NCBI GenBank assembly: GCA_021442155.1
Contig: CM038215.1
Location: 209,926,982 to 209,990,981, forward strand
Length of the DNA: 64,000 nt
Origin: Cymbidium sinense
Taxonomy: Eukaryota; Streptophyta; Magnoliopsida; Asparagales; Orchidaceae
Direction of reading: 5' to 3'
Shown: positions 1 through 13,905 of the stretch, piece after piece
Layout: each line of letters starts with the position of its first letter
How positions within the stretch are numbered: the first letter of the stretch is position 1
Notes under the pieces: generated by a model
What the model was told of the DNA's origin: nothing
Databases searched by the model: none
The model's input: the letters and a program-made list of their open reading frames with translations, nothing else
Translations under genes and position numbers: made by a program

Positions 1-540
1 AATTTTAATCTTTGTAGAAAAATCAGTGAAAAGAAATTGTAATATTAAACTAGAGCATAATAATAAAAAAAGAGCTAGAGCATAAAAGTAAATGTAGAAA
101 AGTATAGAGACAAGTTGCACAAATAATTTTACGTGGTTCGATCGCAACCAAAAATTGCCCTATGTCCAAGCCTAGCAACCCACATTAGGAATTCACAAAA
201 GATTACAAACAATCTTCTATAGTTTGTACACTAGGTAAGTATAACCTCAAATCATATACTCTCCTACACAAGAAAAATATAACCACAAATCACTTGCTCT
301 CTTATATCGAGCAAGTACAACTCTAAATCACGTGCTCTTTTACACTAAGTAAGCACAACCCCAAATCATGTACTCTCCTACATGATAAAGTACAGCCCTA
401 AACAACTTCAAATTACAATAGGAAAAAAAGTATAAGAAAATAAATTAAACTCTCAAGTTTTAAAAGATTTTTCTCTCAACCCCAACTATGCAATAGCATA
501 ATAAAAAATAAAAAAATCATAATATATTTTTTTTTCTTTA
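1..540. repeat. possible LTR-retroelement fragment with short tandem units
   Basis: The stretch ACGTGGTTCGATC near 130-142, followed by CCTATGTCCA, resembles a motif often met in LTRs of plant Ty1/copia elements (recalled, not searched). From about 228 to 405 a unit of roughly 46-60 bases recurs about four times, each with a core like AAATCA-x-TACTCTCCTACA. No reading frame is seen. It could also be unrelated intergenic repeat DNA. Confidence 0.35.
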
Positions 541-2399
541 TGAAATTTTAAAAACAATGATATGAACTTTAAAGATGATTGATGTAAAGAACTTAAAGAA
601 AATTTAAATTTGAAAACACATGCAAATTGTCAAACATAAGAAGCTTTGAAATGAAATCATGGAAAATCAAAGTCACCAAACATTTCATGATGTAACATTT
701 TACAAGTTCAAGACAATCAAGGTGAACATAAAGCCAATGATAATTGTAATATTTAGAACACTTGAATAATTGAGGATTAAAATGACTTATAAAAATCAAA
801 TCAAATCCATGTCATGAAAAGGTTAAAATTATTAAGCACACTTAATATGAAAAAATTAAAATAATCATACTCAAGCCTCTTGATGGAAGTGTGATGAAGA
901 AGGACTAGCTATTAATGGTTCTCTTCCAAATCAAAGAGATGGATTGGAAAAAATTTAGCCAAATCGTGATGATATAATAAATTAAATGCTAAAATTGATA
1001 TGAGAGAAAAAAATAATTAAGAGAGAAAAAATGATAATTTGAAAAATTAAGAAAATATTTCATGTCACATGCTTAAAATAAATGTATAAAAGATTAAGAA
1101 AAGTGTGAGAGTAAATAAATGTGATATAAATTAAACAAAGCTAAGTTTTAAATGTAATGGATATAAGTTAAATCAATACAAGTGACCAAATTATCCAAAA
1201 GTGATCATTTCATTAATTTTGAAAACAAAATGCACAATAAATTTAGCAAAATATTTCATAAATTAAAATAAATAAAATGAATTATTTTAGAAATTTATTA
1301 TTTTTTTAGCTTTATTTTCCTTTTAATGAAATTTTTAAGACAATTCTCAGTGAACTAAAGTTCAACTGATTTGACCTTCCTAGTAGATTAAACAAATTGG
1401 GTTAGTAATTTTTCTAAAATACTTGGAATTAAACACTTGAAACTATAGGAATATATTTGTCTCCATTAAAATTCTAAATCTAAAATGATAACCATAATAA
1501 TTTATGTACATAATTGAATCTACAAAGAAATTATTAGTCTCCATTATACAAAGTTTGTTATCATCAAATGAAATGGTGAGATACACAAGGTGTATACTCA
1601 GCACAACATTCATTATATCACTTTTGATATATTACTACATTTATAACTAAAATAATGAGAAGATGATCTAGGAATTCAAAGAAGACATAATAAAGATGTT
1701 TGAAATTAATAACCATACTTAAATGCTCTATTTGCTCATAATCAAAGCTATGGAAAGAATCTTCACTACTCAAAAAAACTAAGTTATCAGTCTCATGAAG
1801 AAGTTTAAGATGGAAGGCTACAAAAGTTATAATTCTCTAGTTTGTAATAGTTTGAAGCCGTATTTTATTAAGGTTTGAATATAGTTTGAATATAGTTTGA
1901 GCATGGTTTGAATAAAGTTCAAACCATATTTTTCCCACATTATTTTATATAGAATATAGTCATTTAAATTTCAATTATTCTACTATGCATGTAGATATCC
2001 TTATGAATTAGACATGTAAAGAGGTATTACTCTATTAATGTAATATATAAAAGTTGAAGTATGATGGATAAAGTTATTACATAGTATGAAACTTATAATG
2101 TCATTAAAAAAGGTTAAGATGCCACCCTTTAATTAATTTTTCAATGACCTACACAATAATTTTTTAGGTCCATAATTCATTAATTATTTCTACAAATAAT
2201 TGATGATTGAAAAAAATGAGTGATACTTTATTATGTTTAATATTAGTGGAACAAACATGTTGTTTAAAGTTGATAAATATATCAAATCACTTTATTATTG
2301 ATTAATGAATTATCATTGTTAGAGGAATTCTTGAAGATGATAATAAATAATAGGCTACTAGATAATGGTGTTTAAAAATGCGATAGAAATCAAATAGAT
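541..2399. other. AT-rich intergenic DNA, nothing recognised
   Basis: Only short chance reading frames and runs of A and T are present. I see no protein motif, RNA gene or clear repeat boundary. Confidence 0.6.
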
Positions 2400-3710
2400 C
2401 TTGTTGGTACTTATTTAAATGATCAAGTATGACATCAATAAATAATATACTATCTCAAAAGATACAGATATCGTCATACAATAGATTCAATCATTCAATA
2501 AGGACTCATAAGATTTATAAATTTATGTGTATAAGAGATCTTTCCCTTGCCTTACATAGATGAAAAAAGATAAGATTTATTTTAGGCTGGCTTGTAAGTT
2601 TCTTATAAGGGCTAGCCATAGTAGTTAATTACATCTTAAGAGATATAGATCACCTATGAAAACTCTTGATTAAAGATATTGGTTTACATCTCTATGATTT
2701 TAAAGATATATCAATGATAACTAATTTAGAAAATCAATTAAGAGAGATAAAATAAGAATAATTCTTTTGAGTATCCAAAAGGAAATAAGTGAAGAGTGTT
2801 TTAAGATAAAGAAGCATAGTGAGAACTTCAATCTATTATGTTGTTGGGCTTTATATGTCTGAAAATGATATTTGTGTTAAATTATGAGTTGGTATTTTAT
2901 TTGAACATTAGGGCTTATGTCCCAACAACATGATACTGTAGAAAGGCTTAAAAGGTGAGGACTCATACTCGTAATAAATGAGAAATAAGCAGCCTTAGAT
3001 CAGGAAAATAAAGTGCTTCAACATAATCTAAAATCTCAAACTATTCTAGTCATGGGAAATGGGATATAATGGTACACTTCTATTGAGGAATGTAAATATA
3101 TCTTAACTCTATTAAAGTTACAATCTAACTGGATGGGCCGCAAGCTAACACCATCTACACCTTAAAATCATGTGACCAATTCATATGTAATGTAAGATGG
3201 CTAGGTTATTATTTATTAACAATGATATATAAGAACTTAAACTCACTCCATAGGATTCTAAGATCATGGCTAGTATGAATAATGCTTCTGACAAATGCAA
3301 AAAGGTTACAACTTTTACTCATTTTGTACTCACAACTTGTTGACTAGGCATATGTATGCGAGTATGCCTACATGCTTGATGAATTAAGATCATAGGCTAA
3401 ATCAACAAGAGAGATGATCTTCAACTAAGGGTGGATTTATAATGGTCAAACTTTCTCTCTTTTTATGAAATGGGTGAAGACCCTCATTTCAATGAATGAA
3501 TAATAAGGTGAAGTATGGTTGTACATTGCAGACTTCAAGTTTGTAAACATTTTTATTGCTTATTCCTAAGGCTTTAAGGTGAGGTTATAAATTACATTAA
3601 TTTTGAGTTTTGATTTGGTTAATTAAGTTGTAGTACAAAAATTTAATTCTTAGGAGCCTATCAAAATGCAGGCCAACATTCAGCAAAACATCACATGAAA
3701 AGAAACCTTA
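2400..3710 (-). repeat. isolated, strongly diverged LTR fragment of the 7-kb LTR family
   Basis: The segment follows the first 1.3 kb of the LTR at 10788-17765 in order: GATCAAGTATGAC, the TACTATCTCAAAAGATA block, ATAAGGACTC, TAGTTAATTACATCTTA, GGCTTTAAGGTGAGGTT and finally GGAGCCTATC...CAGGCCA. By eye it is far more diverged than the LTRs at 10788 and 39245. Both ends are truncated and no internal element sequence adjoins it, so it is probably the remnant of an older insertion. Confidence 0.7.
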
Positions 3711-4049
3711 TGTAATTTTTTTTTCTAAATTGATAAGGATTAGTTAATGATTTTGATAATTTCTATGTGCCTGATAAGCCATTTATAAGTGCTATGAGTA
3801 TAGACTTTGCTATGAAATGGTGTTAAGGGTTTAATAATAGTTGTTATATATGAAATAATACCACTCTACATTAGTTTACCATCTCTTTCTCTCCAAATGA
3901 AAAGTGTCTAAGAAAACTAGTAACCAACTTAAGTTTTAGATAAAAAAGCCTTTTATTTTCATTGAAAAGGTAATAAATGCAACTTCAGTTTATTGGATTT
4001 ATATAGGATTTTCAAGGATTAATATAAAGGAGAATTTAGAAAGGATAAG
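3711..4049. other. AT-rich spacer, nothing recognised
   Basis: No open frame or motif could be supported here. Confidence 0.6.
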
Positions 4050-4625
4050 AAACTATTATATTGTGTTTATGTGTGTGTGTATTAAAAGTGGATGATAAAT
4101 TAGAAGTGAGGTTATTGCTCATATTGTTGTTGATAACAAATTGATAACTTTTCTTAAAATAAATTAAGTTCAAACATTAGAAGAATTTATTGGTTGGTGG
4201 TTGTTGGTGACATTTATTTAAAGGCTTCATTTGGAATAAACTAATAGCTTTTTTAGTTAAATTTGAAAAGAAAAATAATATTTTTACTATAATTAATGAA
4301 ATCCATGTTATATGATCAAAATCTTCCCAAAAGCATGTGACAAATGTTTATTGAAAGGACATTATGTTGTATTTGGACTTCATAATTCCCAAATTTAATA
4401 AAAATTAGATATTTGTCATGGTATAAATAGGGAATGATTTATGTATTGATTTCAAAAGGTTTAATAAGTAATCTTATATATAATATGGTTAAAATAACAT
4501 TTAAGAAACTTCCACCTACATTGACTAACATACAATTAATATCATCAATAAAAGATGATAAAAAATATTTTTTTTCTTTAACTTTCAATTGCATTTTTAC
4601 TTATAGACAGACATCTCACAACATT
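4050..4625. repeat. diverged direct duplication, copy 1
   Basis: This matches 5795-6345 in the same order and orientation. Shared blocks are TTGTGTTTATGT, AAATAGATTAAGTTCAAA-like, TTGACTAACATACA and CTTTCAATTGCATTT-like sequence. Indels are frequent, so it is old. It may be a tandem duplication or the LTR pair of a short old element. The 64-codon frame inside it has no recognisable features and is not supported as a gene. Confidence 0.6.
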
Positions 4626-5734
4626 TAAGGGGTTCTTATCTCATATAATTTCATATTAATTTCATAATTTTAATGTAATTTTTAAAAAATTGAATGTATT
4701 TTAAAAGGTGGAGACCATTTCTTCATTAATTTTTAGTCAACTTTTATGAAAAGGAAAAACTAAAATTATAAAATCAAAATAAACACTCTTTTGGTTAATA
4801 ATATATAAATTTTAATTTGAGATTATATCTATTTTAAAATAAAATAGCAATAGGTGACTTTAATTTTAAGATAAAATATTTGTCACTTGAGATCAATTCA
4901 ATACCATAGCTTCCAAATTAGTCTCTTGTAAGACATAAGAGCTTCAAAGAAATTTAGATCTATAATGACAAAGTTTTTATTAGATGTCATGATTTAGGAC
5001 CAAATCATGATAAGAAGGCGAGATGAATTTAACTCATTAGTTTGCCTTTCAACTATTAAAATAGGTGGTAATCAATTATCATAATGTTGGGGTGTAACTT
5101 TTGCAGAAGGAAATGAAGCATTCTTATTTTGAATTAGGTTAATTAAATAAGCTTAGTTTGCCTACGTTCAAGTGATTTATGAACTAAATGCACTACAATT
5201 TGTATATTCTTAAAATCTAGAACCATCATGATTAGAGTTATTTTGTTTGCAAATTTGATTAAATTGAGTATGTTTATTCTATTAATAATTTTGAAATACT
5301 TTAAATCTAATTAACTAAGAATTATTTTTCACATTTTATTTTAAATTAAATATAACATTTTTAAAAATATTAATCAAATCTAGCTAGAATATTCATTATG
5401 GTGCTTATGTGTCTTTTAATCTTTTTGGTGATTTGTTAAAGCTTATAATGTTTGTTAAGTACATGAGTTGTCATTTATAAGTTCTCTAACTATTGTAATT
5501 TGTTGATGCAATGGTGCTAGAGAAAGAAAGAGAAAAAATATTTTACAAAGTATTTTGATAACCATCATTTTCTCACGAAATGATGGATATCCATGCAAAC
5601 TAGTGATCGAGTTAGATTTAGACATATAATTACTTTTATTTATATAATTAAGTAATGATTACTACCAAATTTAATGATTTTTTATAAGCCTTTTAAATAT
5701 AAATTAAAATTAAAATTTAGATAGCATAAGAAAC

Positions 5735-5735
<1 letters not shown>
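4626..5735. other. spacer between the two duplicated segments
   Basis: AT-rich sequence without a supported gene. If the flanking duplication is an LTR pair, this would be its internal region, but I see no primer binding site or coding motif. Confidence 0.5.

Positions 5736-5798
<63 letters not shown>
5736..5798. repeat. compound (CA)n(TA)n microsatellite
   Basis: About 18 CA repeats pass directly into about 13 TA repeats. It lies at the left edge of duplication copy 2; copy 1 has a short GTGTGTGT run at the matching place. Confidence 0.95.
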
Positions 5799-5800
<2 letters not shown>

Positions 5801-6345
5801 TGTGTTTATGTATTGAAAAGTATATGTCAATTGAGAAGCATGATCATAAATAATATTATTAAATACATGATCATGATCTGGCGATTTCTTTGAAATAGAT
5901 TAAGTTCAAATGTTAGAAGAAGGTTTGGTTAGAAGTTTTTGGTTGTTTATCAGAAGGCTTGAGTTGGAATAACTTAATGATTTTATTGATAAATTTAAAT
6001 ATATTACTAATTCTCTCATATAATGTATGAAGTACACTTTGAAGTTTATGAGTAATGGCCATTAGAAGGATATCACATTGTATATGAACTTCATAATTCT
6101 AAATTCTAATAAGAAAAAAACTTATGCACTCATGAAAAGAGAGTGATTTAGCTAATCCAAAAGATTTCTAGAGATTATTGAAGTTTGAGGCTTTTTTCTT
6201 TTTATAATATGAGTGGTGAAAATCATATTCATGGAACTACTACCATCATTGACTAACATACACTTCTAATCAATATTAACAAAAATAGTGACAAAAGTAC
6301 TTTTATTCTTTCACTTTCAATCACATTCAAGCTAAACATTTCATA
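5795..6345. repeat. diverged direct duplication, copy 2
   Basis: Partner of 4050-4625, offset by about 1.74 kb. The best preserved shared block is TTGACTAACATACA-CTT/ATT followed by TTTCACTTTCAATCACATT-like sequence. Confidence 0.6.
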
Positions 6346-9300
6346 AAAAAATGTTAATAGCAATACATTGATGATGTATATGCTAATTACGTTAACATTT
6401 AAAATAAATTCTTATTTTAGAAGTGGAAGGACTAGAAGATGGAAACCTAGAAGGTCTTAGTTTGGTGAGATTAAATAGATCAACATTTATGGTTTGAAAG
6501 ACAAATAGGTAGATGAAGTTGTTGGGATGGATCTATCACTAAATATTTGTGAGTATAATGAATGAGAAAGATCCATAAACTTTGCATTTTTTATTTTTTA
6601 ATGTGGAAATAAAAATGAAAAGACTTCTCAATAATGTAAAAATTAATCCTATCATATTTAGAGTATATGCTGCTTTCTCCCTCACCTTTAGTTATATGAA
6701 GTGCCTCCTACCAAGATCTATTATTATTTAACATGGATGAGAGAGACTTTCTCCATGTCTATTAAGAAGGTGCTTGAATCGATCCAATACAACTAGGAAT
6801 TGTGTAGTTTCACATATTGATTTATTAAATGAATCTAAGGGTTAATTAGTTGATTAGATGTAGAAGAGAAAGGCTATAGCCACTAGATTTTGTTTCCAAA
6901 TGTTTAGACTCATAGAGTTTAGTGTTAGTGATTTCATATCTTAGAAAGTTTAACTTACCATGATGTTCCCTAAGTAAATCTGTTAAGAACACATCCTCTC
7001 AATGATGAGAAATAATAATGATTTAATTATTATTATCCATAATAATAATATGGAGCTATTTAATATATATTGAATGTGAAAACTACATGAGACCATATTC
7101 TAGAATCATCCTCTTTTGTCACCTATGAGTCATAATGCTAAAGTCAATGAATTTAAATTTACTTTCTTTTTCTTCTCCTTTATGAAATGATATTTTCTTA
7201 TCTACTCTTCTCATTCTTTCATATGTTCATGAAATGTATTAGATAATTTTTGCATTATGAAAAGAAACATTATAGAAGATTAATTATTTTAACACTCTCT
7301 TAAGAGAAATATTATCATTATAGGCTTTTAAACACAATACTCACATCACAAGAGCATAGATTAATGGCCATCCTATTTTATCTATCCTCCTTTTTGTGCA
7401 CCAAAATATCATCACTAAATGTTGGGAAGCAAGAATATATTTAGCATGTATCTTATGAGTAACAAAAGGAGGTATAGGTTAGTCATAAATATGGAAAATA
7501 TAGTAAATATTATTTTAAGTCACTCTATGAATAGAGCCAAAAAAAATAATGAATTTAAATTGTGCATATTTTTTCCTGACAAATAAAAGCTTAATTTCTA
7601 TAAAAATTGGCAGTTATAAAAATTGAAGCTAGTGTGATGTCCTCTTTATAAACACTATTTCCCAAATTCTCACAATTTAAAATGGTTCTAATTCTGAGCT
7701 AAAAAGCTCCATCATGAAGGATTGCATTATCAATATTTATCTTAATTCAAGCATACCTATTTTAATTTATTTTTTTAATTCTAGTAATAAATATCATAGA
7801 ATTTAGAATTTTAAAAAATGATTTTCTAATGGAACCTTCCATTACTCATTACATATAAAAAGGTTATATCTACCTTCAATGAGATTCACATAACCATTTT
7901 AATTTTTAAACTACTTTCTAATTTTGTGAAAATACCCAATCTTGGAGCCATTAACATGCAATTTATTTCATTTTAGGTTCCCAATTTTCAAGCCATCCAC
8001 ACCTTTAGATGAATTGCATTGAATATATTGAGTGAAAAAGGTTAAGAATTTACTAAAACTAATTTAGTCAAGAGATTCTTAATCATATGTAATCTCAACT
8101 ATATTAACTTGTAAGAAAGATGAAAAATGATGAATGTGTATTAGTTAGATAATGCAAAAAGTTACTATTAAATTAATTTTTTTATTCTACGATTATATGA
8201 TACATTAGATTTAATCTCAACAAAAAATTTATTATATAATTTTTGTTTAAAATGGTTATGATTAGGTATAAAAATAAATTAAAAATTGAGTAAAAAATTG
8301 CTTTTAAAACCTTTAACAGACTTTATAAATGGATAGTCATGCCATTTAGATTTGTAACTTCTCCTAGCATATTTATGATGTTCATGAATAATGTTTCGTA
8401 ACCTTTTATATGAAATTATTGGAATATATTTTGTTGTTTAGCCAAAGTGGAAGGAGTACTTGTAGCATCATTAATAAGTTTTAATAGCCATTAAAAATAA
8501 TTATACATTAATCTAAATAAATTTTCACAAATAAAACCAAATCCTATTGATATTAAAGCAATCTCAGATTAGCCATCAATTAAAAATTTTGCCAATTTTA
8601 AAACTTTTCATTGTCCAATTACATATTATTAAGAGTTCAATAATAAATATAGCATTATGATTATTTTCTTTGATTATTTATGATCAAGAAGTTAACTAAT
8701 TTTCATTATTGATTATTCATTAATAAATATTAGCCTAAAGATTTATCCATAACAAAAGTGAAAAAAAAACCCAAACATAATAATGGTTTAATAAAGCCAT
8801 AGTTTAACTTGATCTTAATAGATAGAATTTAATTAAATAGATATAATTATGATGGGATCATATTTTACCTCTAGTTGGATTGAACCTATGATGGTTGGGC
8901 TCAACAAAACATGGCTCGATCCATTTATTTATTTTTCTATTTTAAGCATCTTTTAAAAAATTCTTTCACTAGCAAGCTTCGGGAAGGTTAAAGGGATCAT
9001 GCATGGCTCATTGAGCCTTCTCGTGACACAGGTAGGATCATTTTTGAGCCAAATTGTGCTAAGAACTTATTGGATTGGACTTGGCTTGAAAAAATTTAAG
9101 TTTTTCAAGTTCGATTCAATTTCAAGTTCTGGTTCCATTCAACTTTAAGTTCAGGTTTCATGTAAATATTCAAATTTGGCTTATTTAATTTTTTCTATGT
9201 TAAAGCTTGGCTTGTTTGAAATAATCAAATGAGTATTTAATTAAGTTAATGGAAAAGTTTTAAATGAGTACTTGAGTGTTTGTGAATTTAGTATAAATCA

Positions 9301-10664
9301 AATCACTATTTTAGCACAATTCAAATAATTCTTCTTCAATATGTTCCATAGTTTTATCTTATTTTTTACTGCAATGTCTTTCTTAGATATCTTGGAAGTT
9401 TCCTAATCAAGATATAAATAAAAGCCCTATGATCACAACTTCAAATTCAGTCTTTAGAATAAAATGAATAGCTTGAGTCTGGATTTCATGGATCCTTAAT
9501 CCCAGGCTATCAAGCTCAAGGTCATTTAGCTTAGGGAGGTAGTTGACCCAACCCAGCTATGAGATGCTTTATCAGAAACCATGAATTGCATCTTTTAAAG
9601 TTTATCTCATGACCTCTAACCAAGGAAGGAAAACTCAAGATATCCTAGATAGACGATTTCTATAGAAAGGCTAGAAAGATGTAGGACTTGCAATCTCCAC
9701 ATAGGTAGAGAAATTTTTACAGAAAGAAAGAAAATGAGATAACTTTGTTATACATAACCAGAGCTACTCAACTTTGAACTAACAATCTTGGTTGGGTCAG
9801 GCTGCCACTTTTTAGCATGCTAAGACTCCCTAAATGCAATTCAAACCATGTCTAGATAAAGCTCTATCCTAAGGAGCATGGTATGCAAAGCAAGTTATCT
9901 GTTCTTAAAAAGACCTATAATGCATGCTTTACTTTGACTTGGCCATGTTATAAAATTGCACTAGCACTTGGGGGTATTGATCACTGGCTAGCTTCACCTT
10001 ATACCTGCTCTAAGATATATAAGAGAGCAAAAGTCAAATTCTTCAAAGATTGGGCCTAAGAGAGCCTGCATTTTTCACTTTTAAACATGGTATTTTATCA
10101 AATATCTTCATCTGAGCCTTCTTGGATTGGACACCTCCTTAGTATCACATCAATGCGAAGCTGCATGCTTAATGTACTGCCCCAGCTCTAGGTCTTCTAA
10201 GATTTTTTAGAATAGTGAACTTGGTAGTTTTCTTAGTTTTGAAAGACTTCGATTTATTTCATGCCATAAATGCCACATAGTAGTTATAATAGCGATAATG
10301 AGGCAAGTCTTTACTTCGAGATCTTGGAATCATTCTTTTCATTCAAGAGGTTCATAAGCTCACCATGTATACAATCCAAGGCCATCCCTCTTCTCAAGAT
10401 AGAGGAAAATACCTCATTAGAGAAGAAAGAAAAAGATGAGAGTTTGATTCATCTTCAAATTCACATAAAACACACTTTTTATAGACTTGAATGTTTCCTT
10501 CTCTTGTTGGGGATAGGGAGGAGTTAGGTTTCTATTTACCCAACAAGGTGATCCATAACGCCATAACGTGCCTGAGGATATGATTCTCGTGCCAAACAAC
10601 CTAATGTTTCTTTTAGTATAATGGTTGGAAAGACTGAGAAGTTCATGTAGTTGTAGCAACTACT
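6346..10664. other. AT-rich intergenic DNA, no supported gene
   Basis: No domain motif, RNA gene or repeat boundary could be supported. The part after about 9400 is slightly less AT-rich. A plus-strand frame at 10270-10527 may belong to the older element that continues at 10665, but I do not recognise it. Confidence 0.5.
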
Positions 10665-10787
10665 ATGGCTAAGGTGAGTACCTTAATTGCTCTAGTCCTT
10701 GAGACCATTACTACTCTAGCAATGGGTGGCATCGATGACTCATGGGTAGATGTGAAAGCTTGCTTAATTGAGGTGGTGGATGTGACT
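10665..10787 (+). pseudogene. left half of an older ORF cut by the 35.6-kb insertion
   Basis: A plus-strand frame opens at an ATG at 10665 and runs into the insertion point. If the insertion and one copy of TGACT are removed, the frame meets 46361 in phase, continues eight codons to a TAA, and stays open for about 31 further codons that are rich in Asp and Glu. This suggests an ancestral coding region, most likely of an older plus-strand retroelement. I do not recognise the family. The continuity is seen in the sequence; the coding nature is inferred. Confidence 0.4.
10783..10787. repeat. left target-site duplication TGACT
   Basis: These five bases directly precede the TG of the left LTR. 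The same five directly follow the CA of the right LTR at 46356-46360. Five-base duplications are typical of Ty3/gypsy integrases. Confidence 0.8.
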
Positions 10788-13417
10788 TGTGGTTTTTTAA
10801 TTTGGATGTGGGTGGACCCCACTAGTTCTCAAGGGGTACTTATTGAAGTGATCGGGTATGATGTTAAGGTATGATGTACTATCTCAAAAGATAAATACAT
10901 CACACTATAATGGATCTAATAACTTAATAAGGACTCCTAAGGCATGTTGGTTCTTCAAATATACGAGAGATCTTTTCCCTACTTTACATGAAAAAAGTAA
11001 AGCAGGGTTTATTTTAAGTCAGGTTCTTTAGTTCCATATGGAGGCAAGCTTCCATAGTTAATTACATCTTAGGAAATAAAATTTCCTAAGAATACTATCA
11101 ATTAAAGTAGGCAATTAATTTCTCCAAAGATTTTAAGGTTAAGACTATCAAAGGATTGATTATTTTTGGAAAATCAAATGGGGTTGTTCAATTAAAAGAC
11201 TTATTTTAGAATCCAAAATAAGATAAGTAGGAAATGCTCATGATACTAGGAAGCCTAGTGATCATTCGAACCTATTCTATGGTGAGGCTTTAAAGTGAGG
11301 GGAATTATTTAATTTGAGTGGAAATTTTATTAGAATGCTAGGGATTAAAATCCATCAACATAAGATTGTGGAAATACCTAAGAGGTGAAATTTATGCTCG
11401 TAGCTTGAAGGAAACTTGCCACCTCAAATTCCTAAATCTAGGGATTTTAGCACAAGCTAGAGGATGACCTAAATCTAAGTGAAAGGGGGACATAAGGGTC
11501 TATCTCCATAAGAGAGAATAGACCGTCCGACTGTATTGGGCTTACAACTGCCTAAAGTGGCCGCCAACTAACACCTCCTATGATTTGAAAATCATGTAGT
11601 CTGGTCTTATAAAATTGCAACTTGGCTTAGCTTGTTATTTAATTTGGAAAGAAACTAACGTCCTAAACTCACTCCCTAATAGGCTAGAGCATGAGTGGTA
11701 TGAGTATATAACTCAGTCTAAAATGCAAAATTTTACAATTTTTATGTAATTTTGACATAATATTTTGGACAAAGGCTTTAAGATATGTTATGCCTAAATG
11801 CATGATGAAATTAGATTGTTGGATAAATCAAAAAAGAAAGAGGGTGAAGCTCCATCATAAGCAGTTGCTCTCATAGGTAAAGTGGCCCCTAAAGTGCTGA
11901 ATGGAGGCCCTCATTTTTGTAAGAGTGATTCAATATGATATGCATGATATTAGACATACAACATACAGCTAAGGGGTTGCTAAATCATTTTTTTATCTTG
12001 ACTACAACCTAGGCTTTAAAGTGAGGTTGAAAGTTGTTTTAAAATTTAGTTATGAGTTGTTAGTTTGGATGGAAAAATTAATTATATCTTAAGAGCCTAC
12101 TGCATCCAAGCCAAACATTAAAAATATCAATCATTAAGAAACTATGAAGAAGATGCAATCTAAACATAACATCAATCATTTTTATAAATTACCACAAAAG
12201 AATAAATGACCAGTGTGGCCGGGTACCACCGTACTAAAAAAGAGAAAAGATGGGAAGCAGAGCTCTACCCTTATACAACCCATATTACAAAAGAATAATT
12301 ACAATTAAAATTGAATACATGCTATGGAGGGTCTTCATTCTTCATTTCTTCATATATTTCTTCCTCCTTATTTTGATTTATTTGCTCTAAGCCATCACTG
12401 GCACCCCAGGATTAAGCCTTTTGGTCACTGCTCATCCTAAACCCCCATTGCACTAATCCTAATTCCTATTGCAAAAATTACATTTTTTTATGTAAAGTAA
12501 ATCTAACTATACATATAAAAAAGATGTTAGCTAAACATATATACAAATGCAAGAAATTACATTATGTAATTTGGACTTAATACCCTACATATGGGTAACC
12601 AAGCCCACCTATCGTAAAATAGATTATGCTTATGGGCTTAAGAAACCTACAAGCAAAGCATTTATATTTATTTTTGAGCAACCCCTTAAGCATAATTCTC
12701 TACAAAAAAATGATTAGCTAACAATGGTCTAACATCTAGTCTATGATCCATACACCCTAACATCCAATCTAAAATATTATATCATACAATAAAACATAAT
12801 ACACCATCCTAACTTAAGACTATAAGTGGTGGATAAATTCTAATATGTGTGCTAAGGCTTTATGTGGTATGTCTTAACTAAGTCTTTGGATTATGATTTT
12901 TTTAAGATTTGAAATTATTTAAGTTAACATGATGGATGGTTTCACTTTGAATTGTTTAGATGATTTCTAAATTTTAATTTGTATTTTGTTTTGTTTCATT
13001 TTATTTACACTTAGTAACTAAGTGTTATAAAGAGAGGAAAGAAGCTTAACCTCTTTCATCCCTACCTTAAGTTGTTTTCTAAAGCACATCATTATGATTT
13101 GATTTTGTTTAGTGAATGGCTTATTGAATATTTTTATTAATCCTAAGTTTGGGTTAACCTTAAGGAATCCAATTCAACATGAGAGGCATATTAAGATTAA
13201 TGTAATTGGATTGCAATCTCATAGAACATGTTGGACTATTCCTTTTCATCACCCACAACATACATATGATTTAAGCACTTAGTATACCTATACATGCAAT
13301 ACACTTTGGCATACTTAAATGATTATGAATGCACATGTTTTTAATAGAAAATGGGACTTTCATTCTCTAATCAAATACACATACACGTGTATAAAAGATG
13401 TAAGAAAATATGTGTCA

Positions 13418-13905
13418 GTTAACCAGAGAAGTGAGATAATCGAATGACCTCGTTGGAGCTACTTAAAACCTGGTATTCCCGGGATGTATATACTATATAT
13501 TTGCTATCTTAAATACATATGAATTTATAAATAACTATTAAGAATTGAAAATCATGCAAGAGATTATATTTTTAATTGAATTATTTATATATGGAATTAG
13601 AGCTCTATCCAAAATCTAATATAAATATACATAGGAATGTGACTAAATAAGTATGAGCCTTTGTTAACCAAGGAAGTGAGATAATCAAATGACCTCCTTA
13701 GGGCTACTTAAAGCCTCGTATTCCCAGGTTGTCTAGACTATACTTGTTACATTCAAACATATGTAAATCTATATATGAACATAGAAACAAAAGTACTAAC
13801 TTCACATGCTTAAGCTATAAACACGTGCAAATCTTATGTATATTCATAACTACTATCAGTCCAAATATTATTATCAACTTATAAACTCTTAAAAATAAAT
13901 TTGAA
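13418..13905. repeat. two 245-bp tandem units inside the left LTR
   Basis: The two units begin GTTAACCAGAG (13418) and GTTAACCAAGG (13663). Each holds GAAGTGAGATAATC, ATGACCTC, a CTACTTAAA block and ATTCCC. The flanks after the core differ, so they are A- and B-type units. The same pair occurs in the other LTR copies in different numbers. Confidence 0.8.
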
